A DNA stretch of 64,000 nt from Thermovenabulum sp049723235. GTDB taxonomy: Bacteria > Bacillota > Thermosediminibacteria > Thermosediminibacterales > Thermosediminibacteraceae. The stretch spans positions 1 through 64,000 of the forward strand of contig NZ_JBNARB010000008.1 of NCBI RefSeq assembly GCF_049723235.1. Reading direction: 5' to 3'. A program made the position numbers and the translations under genes. Every line of letters begins with the position of its first letter. Within the stretch, counting starts at the first letter, position 1. Shown here one piece after another: positions 53,393 to 62,309 of this stretch. The notes below the pieces were generated by a model that was not told the origin of the DNA, did not search any database, and was given only the letters and a program-made list of their open reading frames with translations.

Positions 53393-54325
53393 CTACGTGT
53401 TTTTATTGTTAATTTCATCAAATAATTTTTGTGAAAAATTCAGCGCCGCATTATATCCCATTGTTTTCAAACGATGGTCCATAGCCGCTACCTCGATAAT
53501 TGATGCTAAATTTCTTCCGGGTCTTATTGGTATGATTTTTTTAGAAATATTAGATTCCAAAATAGTGATTTTTTTATCTTCAATCCCCAGCCTATCATCA
53601 TCGCTGTATTTTTCCCATTCCACCAGTTCTATTACCAGGTCAATGCGAATATCATCCCTTACGGCTCCGGCTCCGAAAATGGTTTTTACGTCAATTATTC
53701 CTAAACCCCTCACCTCAATAAAATACTTCAAAATTTCCGGGGCCATACCAACAAGTACATTTTTTGCAACCTGTTTTATTTCAACCACATCATCGGCAAT
53801 CAGTCTATGTCCTCTTTTCAAAAGCTCCACTGCTGTTTCACTCTTTCCGATACCGCTTTCGCCAATTAATAAAACCCCTATGCCGTAGACATCCATCAAT
53901 ACCCCGTGCATTGTGGTTCTCGGCGCAAGTTCGCTTTCTAAATAATCGGTCAATTTACTTATTAAACTCGTCGTGGGACTGAGGGACCTTAACAGAATTC
54001 TGCCTTTCTTTTCAGCTATTTCCAATAGTTCCAAAGGAATGCCAAGCCCTCTGGTAATTATTATACACGGTATAGAATAAGATAAAAGTTTTTCCAGCCT
54101 CTCGGTCTTTATTTCTTTTTTCAGACCATTCAAAAACTTAATCTCGGTCATTCCCAGTACCTGTATTCGTTCAAAGGGAAAATAATCAAAAAAACCAGCA
54201 AGTTCTACCCCTGGTCTGTACAAATCTGAGGTATTTATTACAATATCGTAATCAAATCCAGTAATAATTTCCAGCCCGAATTTTTCAATAATCTTTTTTA
54301 AATTTACACCTTTTATTTTTTCCAT
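53393..54325 (-). CDS. hprK: HPr kinase/phosphorylase
   Basis: Phosphorylates HPr on Ser46 in response to glycolytic intermediates, and reverses it. It is 310 aa. Walker A is LIGESGIGKSETA (residues 153-165); the family signature EVRGLGIIDVKTIFGAGAVR follows; the N-terminal domain precedes. Its substrate HPr is at 39135-39401, with Ser46 present. First gene of the operon with isomerase and PHP protein. Confidence 0.95.
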   Translation of the reverse strand: MEKIKGVNLKKIIEKFGLEIITGFDYDIVINTSDLYRPGVELAGFFDYFPFERIQVLGMTEIKFLNGLKKEIKTERLEKLLSYSIPCIIITRGLGIPLELLEIAEKKGRILLRSLSPTTSLISKLTDYLESELAPRTTMHGVLMDVYGIGVLLIGESGIGKSETAVELLKRGHRLIADDVVEIKQVAKNVLVGMAPEILKYFIEVRGLGIIDVKTIFGAGAVRDDIRIDLVIELVEWEKYSDDDRLGIEDKKITILESNISKKIIPIRPGRNLASIIEVAAMDHRLKTMGYNAALNFSQKLFDEINNKNT

Positions 54326-54433
54326 ATATATTCACCTTTAAATTCATTTCTACAAAAAAAACTAAATTCCTTTAAGCAAAGTAATTTTTTATAAAATAAT
54401 GGGAAAAATATTAAAAAATTAAGGAGGGTCGAT

Positions 54434-54634
54434 ATGCCTGAAATAAAGTGTAACGTCACATCGTGCAGATACAATCGTGATAATTATTGCCATGCCGAAA
54501 GTGTTTTAGTAAACGCAATAAGGCCTGGTTGCAGTTCAAAGGAAGGCACTTATTGTGATGCCTTCGAACACAGAAATTCCTATAAAGAAAAAGAATCGCA
54601 GTCCAATTCAAAATTTATGTCCTTATGGGATTGA
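54434..54634 (+). CDS. DUF1540 small cysteine protein
   Basis: 66 aa. The Cys pattern IKCNVTSCRYNRDNYCHAES plus a later Cys pair (GCSSKEGTYCDAF) matches the DUF1540 family of small, probably metal-binding proteins common in Clostridia; function unknown. The ATG has AAGGAGGG. Single gene with a short hairpin after the stop. Confidence 0.8.
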   Translation: MPEIKCNVTSCRYNRDNYCHAESVLVNAIRPGCSSKEGTYCDAFEHRNSYKEKESQSNSKFMSLWD

Positions 54635-54637
54635 TAG

Positions 54638-54662
54638 AGGAGGTCAAAACTCCTTTTTTTTA
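54638..54662 (+). terminator. terminator of the DUF1540 gene
   Basis: AGGAG (54638-54642) pairs with CTCCT (54650-54654), followed by a run of T's. Confidence 0.6.
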
Positions 54663-54724
54663 TTTCAATTTATTTACTAAGGTTTATAATATATAGTAGG
54701 AATTTATATCTGGAAGGTGATTCA

Positions 54725-55615
54725 ATGCTGTATAAAAAAAGAAAAACATCTTTATTAATAATATTTTTCCTTTTTCTATTATTTTTATTGACATCCTGTA
54801 CCAATGAAAGTACGGAAAATCTTGAAAAAAAAGCCCAGGATACGGAGTTTTCCAGTGGTTATCTTTATATTACATTTTTAGACGTCGGACAGGCAGACAG
54901 CATATTTGTAATGTTACCCGATGGTAAAACCGCTATGATCGACGCAGGTAATAATGATGATGAAACTAAGATAATCAACTTTTTAAAAAAAAGGAATATT
55001 AAAAAGATCGATTATCTGTTTGGTACCCATCCCCATGAAGACCACATCGGTTCTATGGATAGCGTCATTAACAACTTTGAAATAGGCAAAATTTACATGC
55101 CCTATGTTACAACTACCACTAAAACCTTTAAAGACGTATTAGAGGCTGTAAACAAAAAAAGCCTAAAAATTACTTCCGCAAAAGGAGGAATGGAAATTAC
55201 GCCTTCTCAGGATGTAAAAATAGAAGTTTTAGCACCCAACAGCAAAAATTATGAAGATTTAAATAATTATAGCATTGTATTGAAAATAACCTATAAAAAT
55301 ACATCCTTTTTGCTCACCGGCGACGCAGAGTACATATCGGAAAAAGAAATGATAAATAAGAATTATAACCTAAAAGCCGATGTTTTAAAAGTTGCCCACC
55401 ATGGCTCCAGTTCGGGCACTTCCATTGAGTTTTTAAAGGCTGTCTCTCCCAAATACGCCGTTATAAGTTACGGAAAGGGAAATGATTACGGACATCCCCA
55501 TAAAGAAACCATAGATAAGCTCAATAAAATGAAAATTAAAATATTATCTACTGCCGAAAACGGTGATATTACTTTCAAAAGTAATGGCGAAATCCTGCAA
55601 CTTATTAAAATGTAG
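54725..55615 (+). CDS. lipoprotein with ComEC-like metallo-beta-lactamase domain
   Basis: 296 aa. Lipobox LLTSC with Cys25 after a strongly hydrophobic N terminus. The metallo-beta-lactamase motif is FGTHPHEDHIGSM; the ComEC/Rec2-type nuclease-like features are FLDVGQADSIFV, LLTGDAEYISE and LKVAHHGSSSGTS. The stand-alone beta-lactamase domain lacks the ComEC channel part. Such proteins are predicted exported nucleases or phosphodiesterases. Followed by a DUF3006 gene. Confidence 0.85.
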   Translation: MLYKKRKTSLLIIFFLFLLFLLTSCTNESTENLEKKAQDTEFSSGYLYITFLDVGQADSIFVMLPDGKTAMIDAGNNDDETKIINFLKKRNIKKIDYLFGTHPHEDHIGSMDSVINNFEIGKIYMPYVTTTTKTFKDVLEAVNKKSLKITSAKGGMEITPSQDVKIEVLAPNSKNYEDLNNYSIVLKITYKNTSFLLTGDAEYISEKEMINKNYNLKADVLKVAHHGSSSGTSIEFLKAVSPKYAVISYGKGNDYGHPHKETIDKLNKMKIKILSTAENGDITFKSNGEILQLIKM

Positions 55616-55644
55616 AATAAATTTTGGAAAGAGGTATGATGATT

Positions 55645-55860
55645 ATGTCAAAAAAGGGTGTTATAGACAGGTTTGAAGGCAGGTATGCCGTAGTAGAATT
55701 ATTCGATAAAAGTATAATAAATATTGAAAGGATTCTCCTTCCTCAGGAAGCCAGGGAAGGAGATGTTATTGATATCGAAACCTATAATATAGACAAAGAG
55801 GAAACCGAAAAAAGAAAAGTAGAAGTTAATAAAATGGCAAGGTACCTTTTTGAAGAGTAA
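55645..55860 (+). CDS. DUF3006 protein
   Basis: 71 aa from the ATG at 55645 (GAAAGAGG 8 bases upstream); an upstream TTG at 55624 is less good. GVIDRFEGRYAVVELFDKS and REGDVIDIETY match DUF3006, a short beta-barrel-like family often encoded next to ComEC-type metallo-beta-lactamases, as here. Confidence 0.78.
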   Translation: MSKKGVIDRFEGRYAVVELFDKSIINIERILLPQEAREGDVIDIETYNIDKEETEKRKVEVNKMARYLFEE

Positions 55861-55865
55861 AAAAT

Positions 55866-55910
55866 AAAGTATATTAAGCCTTCCCTGCAGGAAGGCTTAA
55901 TATACTTTTT
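55866..55910. terminator. bidirectional terminator between DUF3006 and csaA genes
   Basis: A 19-bp perfect stem pairs 55866-55884 with 55890-55908 (AAAGTATATTAAGCCTTCC and its complement). T-rich flanks suit termination from both sides; it overlaps the csaA stop. Confidence 0.85.
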
Positions 55911-56238
55911 CTCCTAATTTTACATTCCTCTCGGTTGTCAGCAATACTACGTTCCCCTCTTCATCATTAACACCCAGGACAAGCACCTCGGAAATAAAAT
56001 CGGCAATTTTCTTGGGAGGAAAATTAACCACTGCAATTACAAGTTTACCAGGTAGTTCTTCTTTTTTATATAATTTTGTAATCTGAGCGCTGGATTTTTT
56101 AAGTCCAATTTCAGGTCCAAAATCGATGGTAAGTTTATATGCCGGTTTTTTGGCTTTGGGAAAATCCTCTACATCTATTATCCTTCCCACCCTCATTTCT
56201 ACTTTTTCAAAATCGCTATAGGAAATAACACCCTGCAT
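55897..56238 (-). CDS. csaA: CsaA-like tRNA-binding domain protein
   Basis: 113 aa, a single EMAP/Trbp111-type OB fold: FEKVEMRVGRIIDVEDFPKA, PGKLVIAVVNFPPKKIADF and SEVLVLGV. CsaA has export-chaperone-like activity in Bacillus; otherwise tRNA binding. It starts 12 bases after the aminopeptidase. Confidence 0.88.
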   Translation of the reverse strand: MQGVISYSDFEKVEMRVGRIIDVEDFPKAKKPAYKLTIDFGPEIGLKKSSAQITKLYKKEELPGKLVIAVVNFPPKKIADFISEVLVLGVNDEEGNVVLLTTERNVKLGEKVY

Positions 56239-56250
56239 CCTTTATCACCA

Positions 56251-57366
56251 CTATTTCAAGTTTTCCGGGTTCAGGCCCTTCAGTTCTTCCAGTACGAATA
56301 AACCGTCTTTTCTCACCAAAACATCATCAAAATAAATCTCGCCGCCGCCGTATTCCGGTCTTTGTATTAAAACAATATCCCAGTGAATGGCAGATTTATT
56401 GCCATTGCCGCAATCTTCATAGGAATTACCCGGCGTAAAATGAATGCTCCCCGCTATTTTTTCATCAAACAGGGTATCCTTCATTGGTTTTAATATATAG
56501 GGATTTACACCTATAGCAAACTCCCCTATATACCTTGCTCCTTCATCAGTATCCAGGATCTTATTTATTCTTTCGGTATCGTTAGCAGTAGCCTTTACGA
56601 TTTTCCCATTTTTAAACTCAAATTTTATATTTTCAAAGGTAAAACCCTGGTACAAAGCAGGGGTATTATATGTAATATATCCATTTACCGAATCGATCAC
56701 CGGTGCGGTAAAGATTTCGCCGTCGGGAATGTTCTTTTTGCCATCGCATTTTTCAATTCCGATACCTTTTATAGAAAATGTAAGATCCGTACCCGGACCC
56801 ACGATCCTTACCCTGTCGGTTCTGCTCATAAGTTCTACCAAAGGGTCCATTGCTTTGGACATCTTCTCATAGTCAAGACAGCAAACATCAAAATAAAAAT
56901 CCTCAAAAGCTTCGGTGCTCATATCGGCAAGCTGGGCCATGGAAGGATTGGGATACCTCAAAACCACCCATTTTGTTTTCGGGACTCTTATATCCATATG
57001 AACCGGTTTTGAATAAAGTTTCATATAAAGAGTCTTTTTTTCCTGAGGAACATCGGAAAGCTCCGCCACATTATCGCCACCCCTTATTCCGATGTAAGCA
57101 TGCATATCCTTCATTTTCTCGGAATCATATTTTGCCATTAATTTTAAAGTATCTTCATCCACGTTCATCAGTATTTCCCTAGCTATCTCCTGCATTGAAA
57201 TGTTAACAAAAGGGTGAGCACCTTTTTCATAAGCAAATTTAATTAGCTCCTTCACAAGAGGACTTTCTCCGGGTCCCGCTTCTATTAAGATGTTTTCTCC
57301 TTTTTTTAGTTCCACAGAATAATCAATCAATAATTTTGCAAGTTTTTTAATTCTTGGGTCCTTCAT
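56251..57366 (-). CDS. M29 family aminopeptidase (thermophilic metalloprotease)
   Basis: 371 aa from the ATG at 57366, preceded by AAGGAGG; the longer frame to 57498 runs into the upstream gene. M29 metal-binding region: DGEIFTAPVIDSVNGYITY, GARYIGEFAIGVNPY, GSIHFTPGNSYEDCG and SAIHWDIVLI. Releases N-terminal residues from peptides. Cotranscribed with csaA and probably the radical SAM gene upstream. Confidence 0.9.
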   Translation of the reverse strand: MKDPRIKKLAKLLIDYSVELKKGENILIEAGPGESPLVKELIKFAYEKGAHPFVNISMQEIAREILMNVDEDTLKLMAKYDSEKMKDMHAYIGIRGGDNVAELSDVPQEKKTLYMKLYSKPVHMDIRVPKTKWVVLRYPNPSMAQLADMSTEAFEDFYFDVCCLDYEKMSKAMDPLVELMSRTDRVRIVGPGTDLTFSIKGIGIEKCDGKKNIPDGEIFTAPVIDSVNGYITYNTPALYQGFTFENIKFEFKNGKIVKATANDTERINKILDTDEGARYIGEFAIGVNPYILKPMKDTLFDEKIAGSIHFTPGNSYEDCGNGNKSAIHWDIVLIQRPEYGGGEIYFDDVLVRKDGLFVLEELKGLNPENLK

Positions 57367-57388
57367 ATTTAAAACCTCCTTGTATTTT

Positions 57389-58294
57389 TTATATACCCTC
57401 AAAATCAAAATCGGGAACAAATTCTTCCGAATTTGCGCCTTCTCCCTGAATAAAGCCGTTTTCAAGACCCACTTCAAAAAAGTATTCAACGGCTTCATCG
57501 TATTCTTTTTTTGTGAGTGGCCTGTTTATTTCCGAATATTCCTCCGTTCTGTAATAGGGCATGTACTGGCTCATTAAACTTACGTAAACACCCCCGAGCA
57601 GGTTTTCGCTAATCCATTTTAATATTTTCTTCGTATCTTTTACATAACCCGGTAACACCAGATGTCTTATTATCACACCCTTCTTTATTATTCCCTTTTC
57701 ATCAAACTCAGGCTCTCCCACCTGTCTTACCATTTCCAGGATGGCTTTCGAAGCGTATTCAAAGTAATTCCTTGCTTTTGAATATTTGTATGCAATTTCA
57801 TCATCGTAATATTTCAGGTCGGGAAGATATACATCGATTAAACCTTCCATCTTACTTAATATCTCAACGTTCTCATAAGCGTTGGAATTCCATACAATAG
57901 GAACCTTTAGCCCTCTTTCTTTGGCTAATTTTATTGCCTCAGCAATCTGGGGTGTATAAATGGTAGGAGTTACCAGATTAATGTTATGAACTCCCCGCTC
58001 TTGAAGCCTCAAGAATATTTCTGCCAGAGCTTTCAAATCCCTGGGTTTACCAACCATTTCCTGGCTGATTTCGTAATTCTGGCAAAATACGCATTTTAAA
58101 TTGCATCCGGAAAAAAATACCGTTCCCGACCCTTTGGTACCGCTTATACAGGGTTCTTCCCAGGGATGGGGGAATGCCTTTGAAACAATGCAATCAAATC
58201 CTGCCCGGCAAAATCCGAGTTCTCCGTTAATCCTGTTCACTTTACATCTCATAGGGCATACTTCGCAGGATTTTAACAGTTCTAAAAAATCCAA
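57389..58294 (-). CDS. radical SAM protein related to pyruvate formate-lyase activases (PflX-like)
   Basis: 301 aa, TTG start with AAGGAGA 8 bases upstream. An extra N-terminal cysteine motif (CEVCPMRCKVNR and GFCRAG) precedes the radical SAM motif FSGCNLKCVFCQN. SAM and substrate positions follow as NLVTPTIYTPQIAEA. This resembles the PflX/AmmeMemoRadiSam-linked group, not a dedicated glycyl radical activase; partner unknown. Confidence 0.85.
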   Translation of the reverse strand: MDFLELLKSCEVCPMRCKVNRINGELGFCRAGFDCIVSKAFPHPWEEPCISGTKGSGTVFFSGCNLKCVFCQNYEISQEMVGKPRDLKALAEIFLRLQERGVHNINLVTPTIYTPQIAEAIKLAKERGLKVPIVWNSNAYENVEILSKMEGLIDVYLPDLKYYDDEIAYKYSKARNYFEYASKAILEMVRQVGEPEFDEKGIIKKGVIIRHLVLPGYVKDTKKILKWISENLLGGVYVSLMSQYMPYYRTEEYSEINRPLTKKEYDEAVEYFFEVGLENGFIQGEGANSEEFVPDFDFEGI

Positions 58295-58345
58295 GGTATT
58301 TCTCTCCTTCTTTGAGACTGATTTTAATCTATAATTAATATTCCT

Positions 58346-59050
58346 TTATATCTTTAACTTTATTTGCACCTGCCCTTCCTTGCAGCCTTTTAAATTTAAA
58401 AGCATAGATCTTATCACCGAATAAAATAAATCTTCCACAAAGGGTACCAGCGGTATATCTTTATTATCCACCAGGATTTTTATCTTCCCTTCCCCTTCTC
58501 GCTTGCAGAATTTTCTGTCGGCTTTTCCGCTAATTATTTTTTCTGCCATTTTGTTGCAATCTTCTCCGCATTTTCCACATCCTCCTCCAAAAAGGGCAGG
58601 AAGTTTTTCAAATACCCTTTCTACGATCAAATCGGTAATATTTCTTATTTCTTCTAAGCTAAGCACGGGTATATTTTCCATAAATTTTTTTTCGGTTTTT
58701 CTTGTTACGGCTGCAATAGTTTTAGAAGACAGTTCGTCCTTTTTTATTTCTCCATTAAAACAAACTATCTCGGGGAAAGCTCCTTGTAAATTCTCAAGAA
58801 TCAGGTAATCACAGTTATAGTAATTTATAACATCTTCCAGGTCCGATTCTTTAAAAATAAGCTCTACCTTGCCATCCTTAAAATATCCGACCATCTTGAA
58901 TTTTTCAAACTGGCCCTTCAAACTCTTGTCTTCTTTTAATAAGCCTACAGAATATCCCCTGCTTACGAGCTCATTTCCTATTTTATTTATAAAGTCTTCC
59001 CTTTCAATTTCTTTTTCCACATTTTGAAATCTAATAGAAAAAACCTTCAT
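58346..59050 (-). CDS. MobB-like protein without P-loop, with C-terminal Cys cluster
   Basis: 234 aa. Distant resemblance to the molybdopterin-guanine dinucleotide protein B (MobB) family: LKEDKSL, DYLILENLQGAFPEIVC (the ENLQG stretch aligns with the MobB 'EG...K' region) and VLSLEEIRNITDLIVERVF. Walker A Gly-x4-Gly-Lys is absent, so nucleotide binding is doubtful. Residues about 155-185 hold GGGCGKCGEDCNKMAEKII and a later Cys (RKFC), a probable Fe-S site. The role is not known; the resemblance is weak. Confidence 0.55.
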   Translation of the reverse strand: MKVFSIRFQNVEKEIEREDFINKIGNELVSRGYSVGLLKEDKSLKGQFEKFKMVGYFKDGKVELIFKESDLEDVINYYNCDYLILENLQGAFPEIVCFNGEIKKDELSSKTIAAVTRKTEKKFMENIPVLSLEEIRNITDLIVERVFEKLPALFGGGCGKCGEDCNKMAEKIISGKADRKFCKREGEGKIKILVDNKDIPLVPFVEDLFYSVIRSMLLNLKGCKEGQVQIKLKI

Positions 59051-59058
59051 ACCATTCC

Positions 59059-59529
59059 CTACTTTCTCAATGTAGCTATCAATCTTTTGGGATTTAACAG
59101 GAGATTTAGAGCATCCTCGGGAGAAAACACAACAATTTGAGCATTAATAATAGATTCCCTGTAAGCCCCTTCCCTTCCTATTACTGCAATACTTAGTTTT
59201 GCAGTTTTTATCATTTTAACATCATTTTTCCCGTTTCCAATACATGCGACGAATTCTGCTCCCAGCTTTTCAACAAAATTCTTCTTATCTTCTCCTCCAT
59301 CCAGGGGATCAACTTTGTAAAATTTAACAGGAATATCCTTTAATTCTTCAGAAGCTGTCCCATAAGTATCAGCTGTAAGTATAAAAACCTCCATTTTTTC
59401 TGAAAGCTTTTTTATCAATTCTTTTACCTTTTGCGAGCATTTTCCGTCCTCTGCCAGGGTGCCATTGTAGTCAAGAACCAAATACTTTAAATTTAAAGTG
59501 GTTCCTCCAGGAATTTCAACTTCCAGCAT
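59059..59529 (-). CDS. HAD-like protein resembling a soluble P-type ATPase domain
   Basis: 156 aa. Motif I reads LVLDYNGTLAEDG (Asp-x-Asn-Gly-Thr rather than DxDGT); motif II FILTADT; the GNGKNDVKMIKTA loop is like the P-ATPase hinge. No membrane segments. Such soluble P-type ATPase-like proteins occur widely in Clostridia and archaea; substrate unknown. It is 8 bases before the MobB-like gene in the same operon. Confidence 0.8.
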   Translation of the reverse strand: MLEVEIPGGTTLNLKYLVLDYNGTLAEDGKCSQKVKELIKKLSEKMEVFILTADTYGTASEELKDIPVKFYKVDPLDGGEDKKNFVEKLGAEFVACIGNGKNDVKMIKTAKLSIAVIGREGAYRESIINAQIVVFSPEDALNLLLNPKRLIATLRK

Positions 59530-59675
59530 AATTTACCTCCTATGGGAAGACTAACATTAAATTATTCTCCATAAACTAAAAAATTCCTCTAAAATCCACC
59601 TTTCATCGCTTAATTTATTGCCTTTTTTAATTTTTATTCCCAATTTAATAGTAAATACAGTATTTTTTAAAAGCT

Positions 59676-59707
59676 AAAAAAAAAAGATTCCTGCAAAATC
59701 AGGAACC
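59676..59707 (-). terminator. terminator of the kor operon; content of the 59530-59730 gap
   Basis: TTCCTG (59688-59693) pairs with CAGGAA (59700-59705), followed by a run of T's on the minus strand (A's at 59676-59685). The rest of this 200-bp gap shows nothing further that I can support. Confidence 0.8.
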
Positions 59708-59730
59708 GTAAATCTTAATTATTTTTCTAT

Positions 59731-60267
59731 TTATTTTACTATCTCTAATCCCTTTTTAAAAGCCTTTTCATTAATTTCATACATAGCCTTCCGGTGCTCC
59801 GGAAGGAAATAATCTATAGATTTTAACACCGTGTCGGGTTTTACAATTCCGGTCTTACCCACTACCACTCCCAGAGCTACCATATTCGCCGCCTTTATAT
59901 TTCCTATTTCATCAGCAATTTTTATTGCGTTTATTTTAATCGTTTCTACCCCGTCTTTTTCCAGAGCTTTATCTATTAAATCCATATTCAATACCGCAAG
60001 GCCACCCTTTTTTACAAAAGGCATGAATTTTTCCATGGAAGGCTTGTTCATTGCTACCAAAACATCCGGCGAAGATATAATGGGAGAAGGTATCCTCCTG
60101 TCGGAAATAACTACCATGCAGTTTGCAGTGCCACCGCGCATTTCGGGGCCATAGGAAGGAATCCAGGAAACCTCTTTTCCTTCTACCATTGCACTGTGGG
60201 CTAATATTTCTCCCATTAACATAATGCCCTGTCCGCCAAACCCGGCCATAATTACTTCAAGTTTCAT
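59731..60267 (-). CDS. korC: 2-oxoacid:ferredoxin oxidoreductase, gamma subunit
   Basis: 178 aa from the ATG at 60267, which overlaps the korB stop (TAATG); the frame to 60285 begins in korB. Motif AGFGGQGIMLMGEILAHSA at the N terminus; YGPEMRGGTANC and SPDVLVAMNKPS are gamma-subunit hallmarks. Part of the CoA-dependent decarboxylating complex. Confidence 0.92.
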   Translation of the reverse strand: MKLEVIMAGFGGQGIMLMGEILAHSAMVEGKEVSWIPSYGPEMRGGTANCMVVISDRRIPSPIISSPDVLVAMNKPSMEKFMPFVKKGGLAVLNMDLIDKALEKDGVETIKINAIKIADEIGNIKAANMVALGVVVGKTGIVKPDTVLKSIDYFLPEHRKAMYEINEKAFKKGLEIVK

Positions 60268-61013
60268 TACCGCCCCTCCTCCCAATCCTTATATATTCCC
60301 GGAGGAAAAACTTTTGTCATTTCGTTTTTTACCCATTCAATAGCATTAGATGGAGACATGCCCCAGTTTGTAGGGCAGGGGGAAAGGATTTCTACAAGAG
60401 AAAAGCCCTTTTTGTTGATCTGAGTTTCAAAAGCCTTTTTAATATAGCTTTTTGCCCGTAAAATATTTTTTACATCGGTAACCTGAGCTCTTGCTAAATA
60501 GGCGGAACCATCAAGAGTTGATAGCATTTCGCAAACTCTAATCGGGTATCCCGCGCTTTGTGGATTCCTTCCGTACGGTGAAGTCTCGGTTTTTTGTCCT
60601 AATAAAGTGGTAGGTGCCATCTGTCCTCCCGTCATGCCGTAAATAGCATTATTTACAAATATTACCGTGATGTTTTCTCCCCTTGCGGCTGCATGGATAA
60701 TCTCTGCAGTTCCAATAGCTGCGAGGTCCCCATCACCTTGATAGGCAAAAACTATATTTTCCGGCAGAACTCTTTTTATTCCGGTAGCCACCGCCGGTGC
60801 TCTACCGTGCGCAGCCTGTTGCATGTCACAATTAAAATAGTTGTAGGCCAATACGGAACATCCTACCGGAGCTACTCCAATGGTTTTTTCTCTGATATTC
60901 AGCTCATCCATAACCTCAGCCACTAATCTATGAATAACCCCGTGACCGCATCCCGGGCAGTAATGGGTTTTTGTTTCCTGTAGTGATTTTGGCCTTTCAA
61001 ACACCACTTTCAT
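60267..61013 (-). CDS. korB: 2-oxoacid:ferredoxin oxidoreductase, beta subunit (thiamine pyrophosphate)
   Basis: 248 aa. HYCPGCGHGVIHRLV gives Fe-S/TPP contacts, and YQGDGDLAAIGTAEII with NNAIYGMTGGQ is the TPP-binding region. It oxidises a 2-oxoacid with CoA, reducing ferredoxin. The start overlaps the korA stop by one base. Typical of branched-chain or 2-oxoglutarate oxidoreductases; specificity not decidable by sequence alone. Confidence 0.93.
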   Translation of the reverse strand: MKVVFERPKSLQETKTHYCPGCGHGVIHRLVAEVMDELNIREKTIGVAPVGCSVLAYNYFNCDMQQAAHGRAPAVATGIKRVLPENIVFAYQGDGDLAAIGTAEIIHAAARGENITVIFVNNAIYGMTGGQMAPTTLLGQKTETSPYGRNPQSAGYPIRVCEMLSTLDGSAYLARAQVTDVKNILRAKSYIKKAFETQINKKGFSLVEILSPCPTNWGMSPSNAIEWVKNEMTKVFPPGIYKDWEEGR

Positions 61014-62068
61014 CAGGCCATCCCCCTCATCTTTTCGATTTCTTTAAGGATTTCTTCTGCAGTAAATACCATTCCACCGGGTCTTCCGTAAAAATATACG
61101 GGTGCCCTTCCATTTACCGAAAGCTTAACATCGTCTACCATTTGTCCGAGAGAAAGTTCAACGGTTAGAAAAGCTTTTGCCCTCGATATAACCTCTTCAA
61201 ATGCCTTTACGGGATAAGGCCATAAGGTTATCGGCCTAATAAGTCCAACTTTAATTCCCTTTTCTCTGGCCATTTCGATTGCAGAGAGAGCTATCCTCGC
61301 AGCTATTCCGTAAGCCACTACAAAATATTCCGCATCATCGCAGTTTATCATCTCATACCTTACTTCTTTTTCTTCAATTTCTTTATATTTTCTATATAAC
61401 TTCCAGTTATGCTCCTCTAACTTTACCGGATCAAGATACAGGGAATTTATAATATTCTGTTTTCTATCCTTCATTCCCGTCGTTGCCCAATCTTTTGGGG
61501 GAAGTTCTCTTTTGGGCCTTTCCTTAAACACAACGGGCTCCATCATTTGCCCTAAAATGCCATCCCCCAGTATCATAACAGGGTTTCTGTAAAGGTCCGC
61601 CAAATCAAAGGCATCGTACACGAGATCGACAAGTTCCTGGACAGAAGAAGGTGCAAGGACTATGGTCCTGTAATCTCCGTGTCCACCGCCTCTCGTAGCC
61701 TGATAATAATCCGATTGAGCGGGTTGTATATCCCCCAGCCCCGGTCCTCCTCTCATAATATTTACAATAACACAGGGCAGTTCCGCACCACAAAGATAGG
61801 AAATCCCTTCCTGCTTCAGACTTATTCCCGGACTCGATGAGGAAGTCATTACCCTTGCTCCAGCTCCAGCAGCTCCATACACCATGTTTATTGCGGCTAC
61901 CTCGCTCTCTGCCTGTAGAAAAACTCCTCCTCTTTTAGGCATTTCCCTCGCAAGGTACGCAGGTAGCTCACTTTGAGGGGTGATTGGATATCCAAAAAAG
62001 CATTGACATCCTGCCCTTATTGCCGCTTCTGCCAGAGCCTCATTACCTTTCATCAGTATTTTTTCCAA
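61013..62068 (-). CDS. korA: 2-oxoacid:ferredoxin oxidoreductase, alpha subunit
   Basis: 351 aa, TTG start with GGAGGGAG six bases upstream. FFGYPITPQSELPAYLAREM near the N terminus and SSSPGISLKQEGISYLCGAE are TPP/CoA-binding alpha features. The operon order korD-A-B-C behind butyrate kinase and a leucine-type dehydrogenase suggests branched-chain 2-oxoacids as substrate (inference). Confidence 0.93.
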   Translation of the reverse strand: MEKILMKGNEALAEAAIRAGCQCFFGYPITPQSELPAYLAREMPKRGGVFLQAESEVAAINMVYGAAGAGARVMTSSSSPGISLKQEGISYLCGAELPCVIVNIMRGGPGLGDIQPAQSDYYQATRGGGHGDYRTIVLAPSSVQELVDLVYDAFDLADLYRNPVMILGDGILGQMMEPVVFKERPKRELPPKDWATTGMKDRKQNIINSLYLDPVKLEEHNWKLYRKYKEIEEKEVRYEMINCDDAEYFVVAYGIAARIALSAIEMAREKGIKVGLIRPITLWPYPVKAFEEVISRAKAFLTVELSLGQMVDDVKLSVNGRAPVYFYGRPGGMVFTAEEILKEIEKMRGMA

Positions 62069-62069
62069 T

Positions 62070-62288
62070 TTATTCTCCCTCCTTTTCTTCCTTGTAGATT
62101 GTAAAAACTATATCAGGACAAACCGTCGCGCAAAATCCGCAAGCAATACATCCTTCTTTTGACGCTACCGGATGATAACCCAATATATTTACTTCTTCCT
62201 GGTCAAGAAAAAGAATTTTCCTGGGACAAACATTCACGCAAAGCCCACAACCTTTACATCTATCTTTATCGATAATAAGTTTATTCAA
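62070..62288 (-). CDS. korD: 2-oxoacid:ferredoxin oxidoreductase, ferredoxin (delta) subunit
   Basis: 72 aa from a TTG at 62288, whose ribosome site AAAGGAGG lies inside the longer frame that starts at 62309. Two [4Fe-4S] motifs: CKGCGLCVNVCP and CIACGFCATVCP. It passes electrons from the TPP subunit to ferredoxin. The gap to korA is one base. Confidence 0.87.
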   Translation of the reverse strand: MNKLIIDKDRCKGCGLCVNVCPRKILFLDQEEVNILGYHPVASKEGCIACGFCATVCPDIVFTIYKEEKEGE

Positions 62289-62309
62289 CGCAAACCTTCC
62301 TCCTTTCAT

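Noticed and set aside
53397..53888. 163-aa plus-strand reading frame
   Set aside because: Antisense to hprK; low-complexity Ser/Ile composition and no ribosome site.
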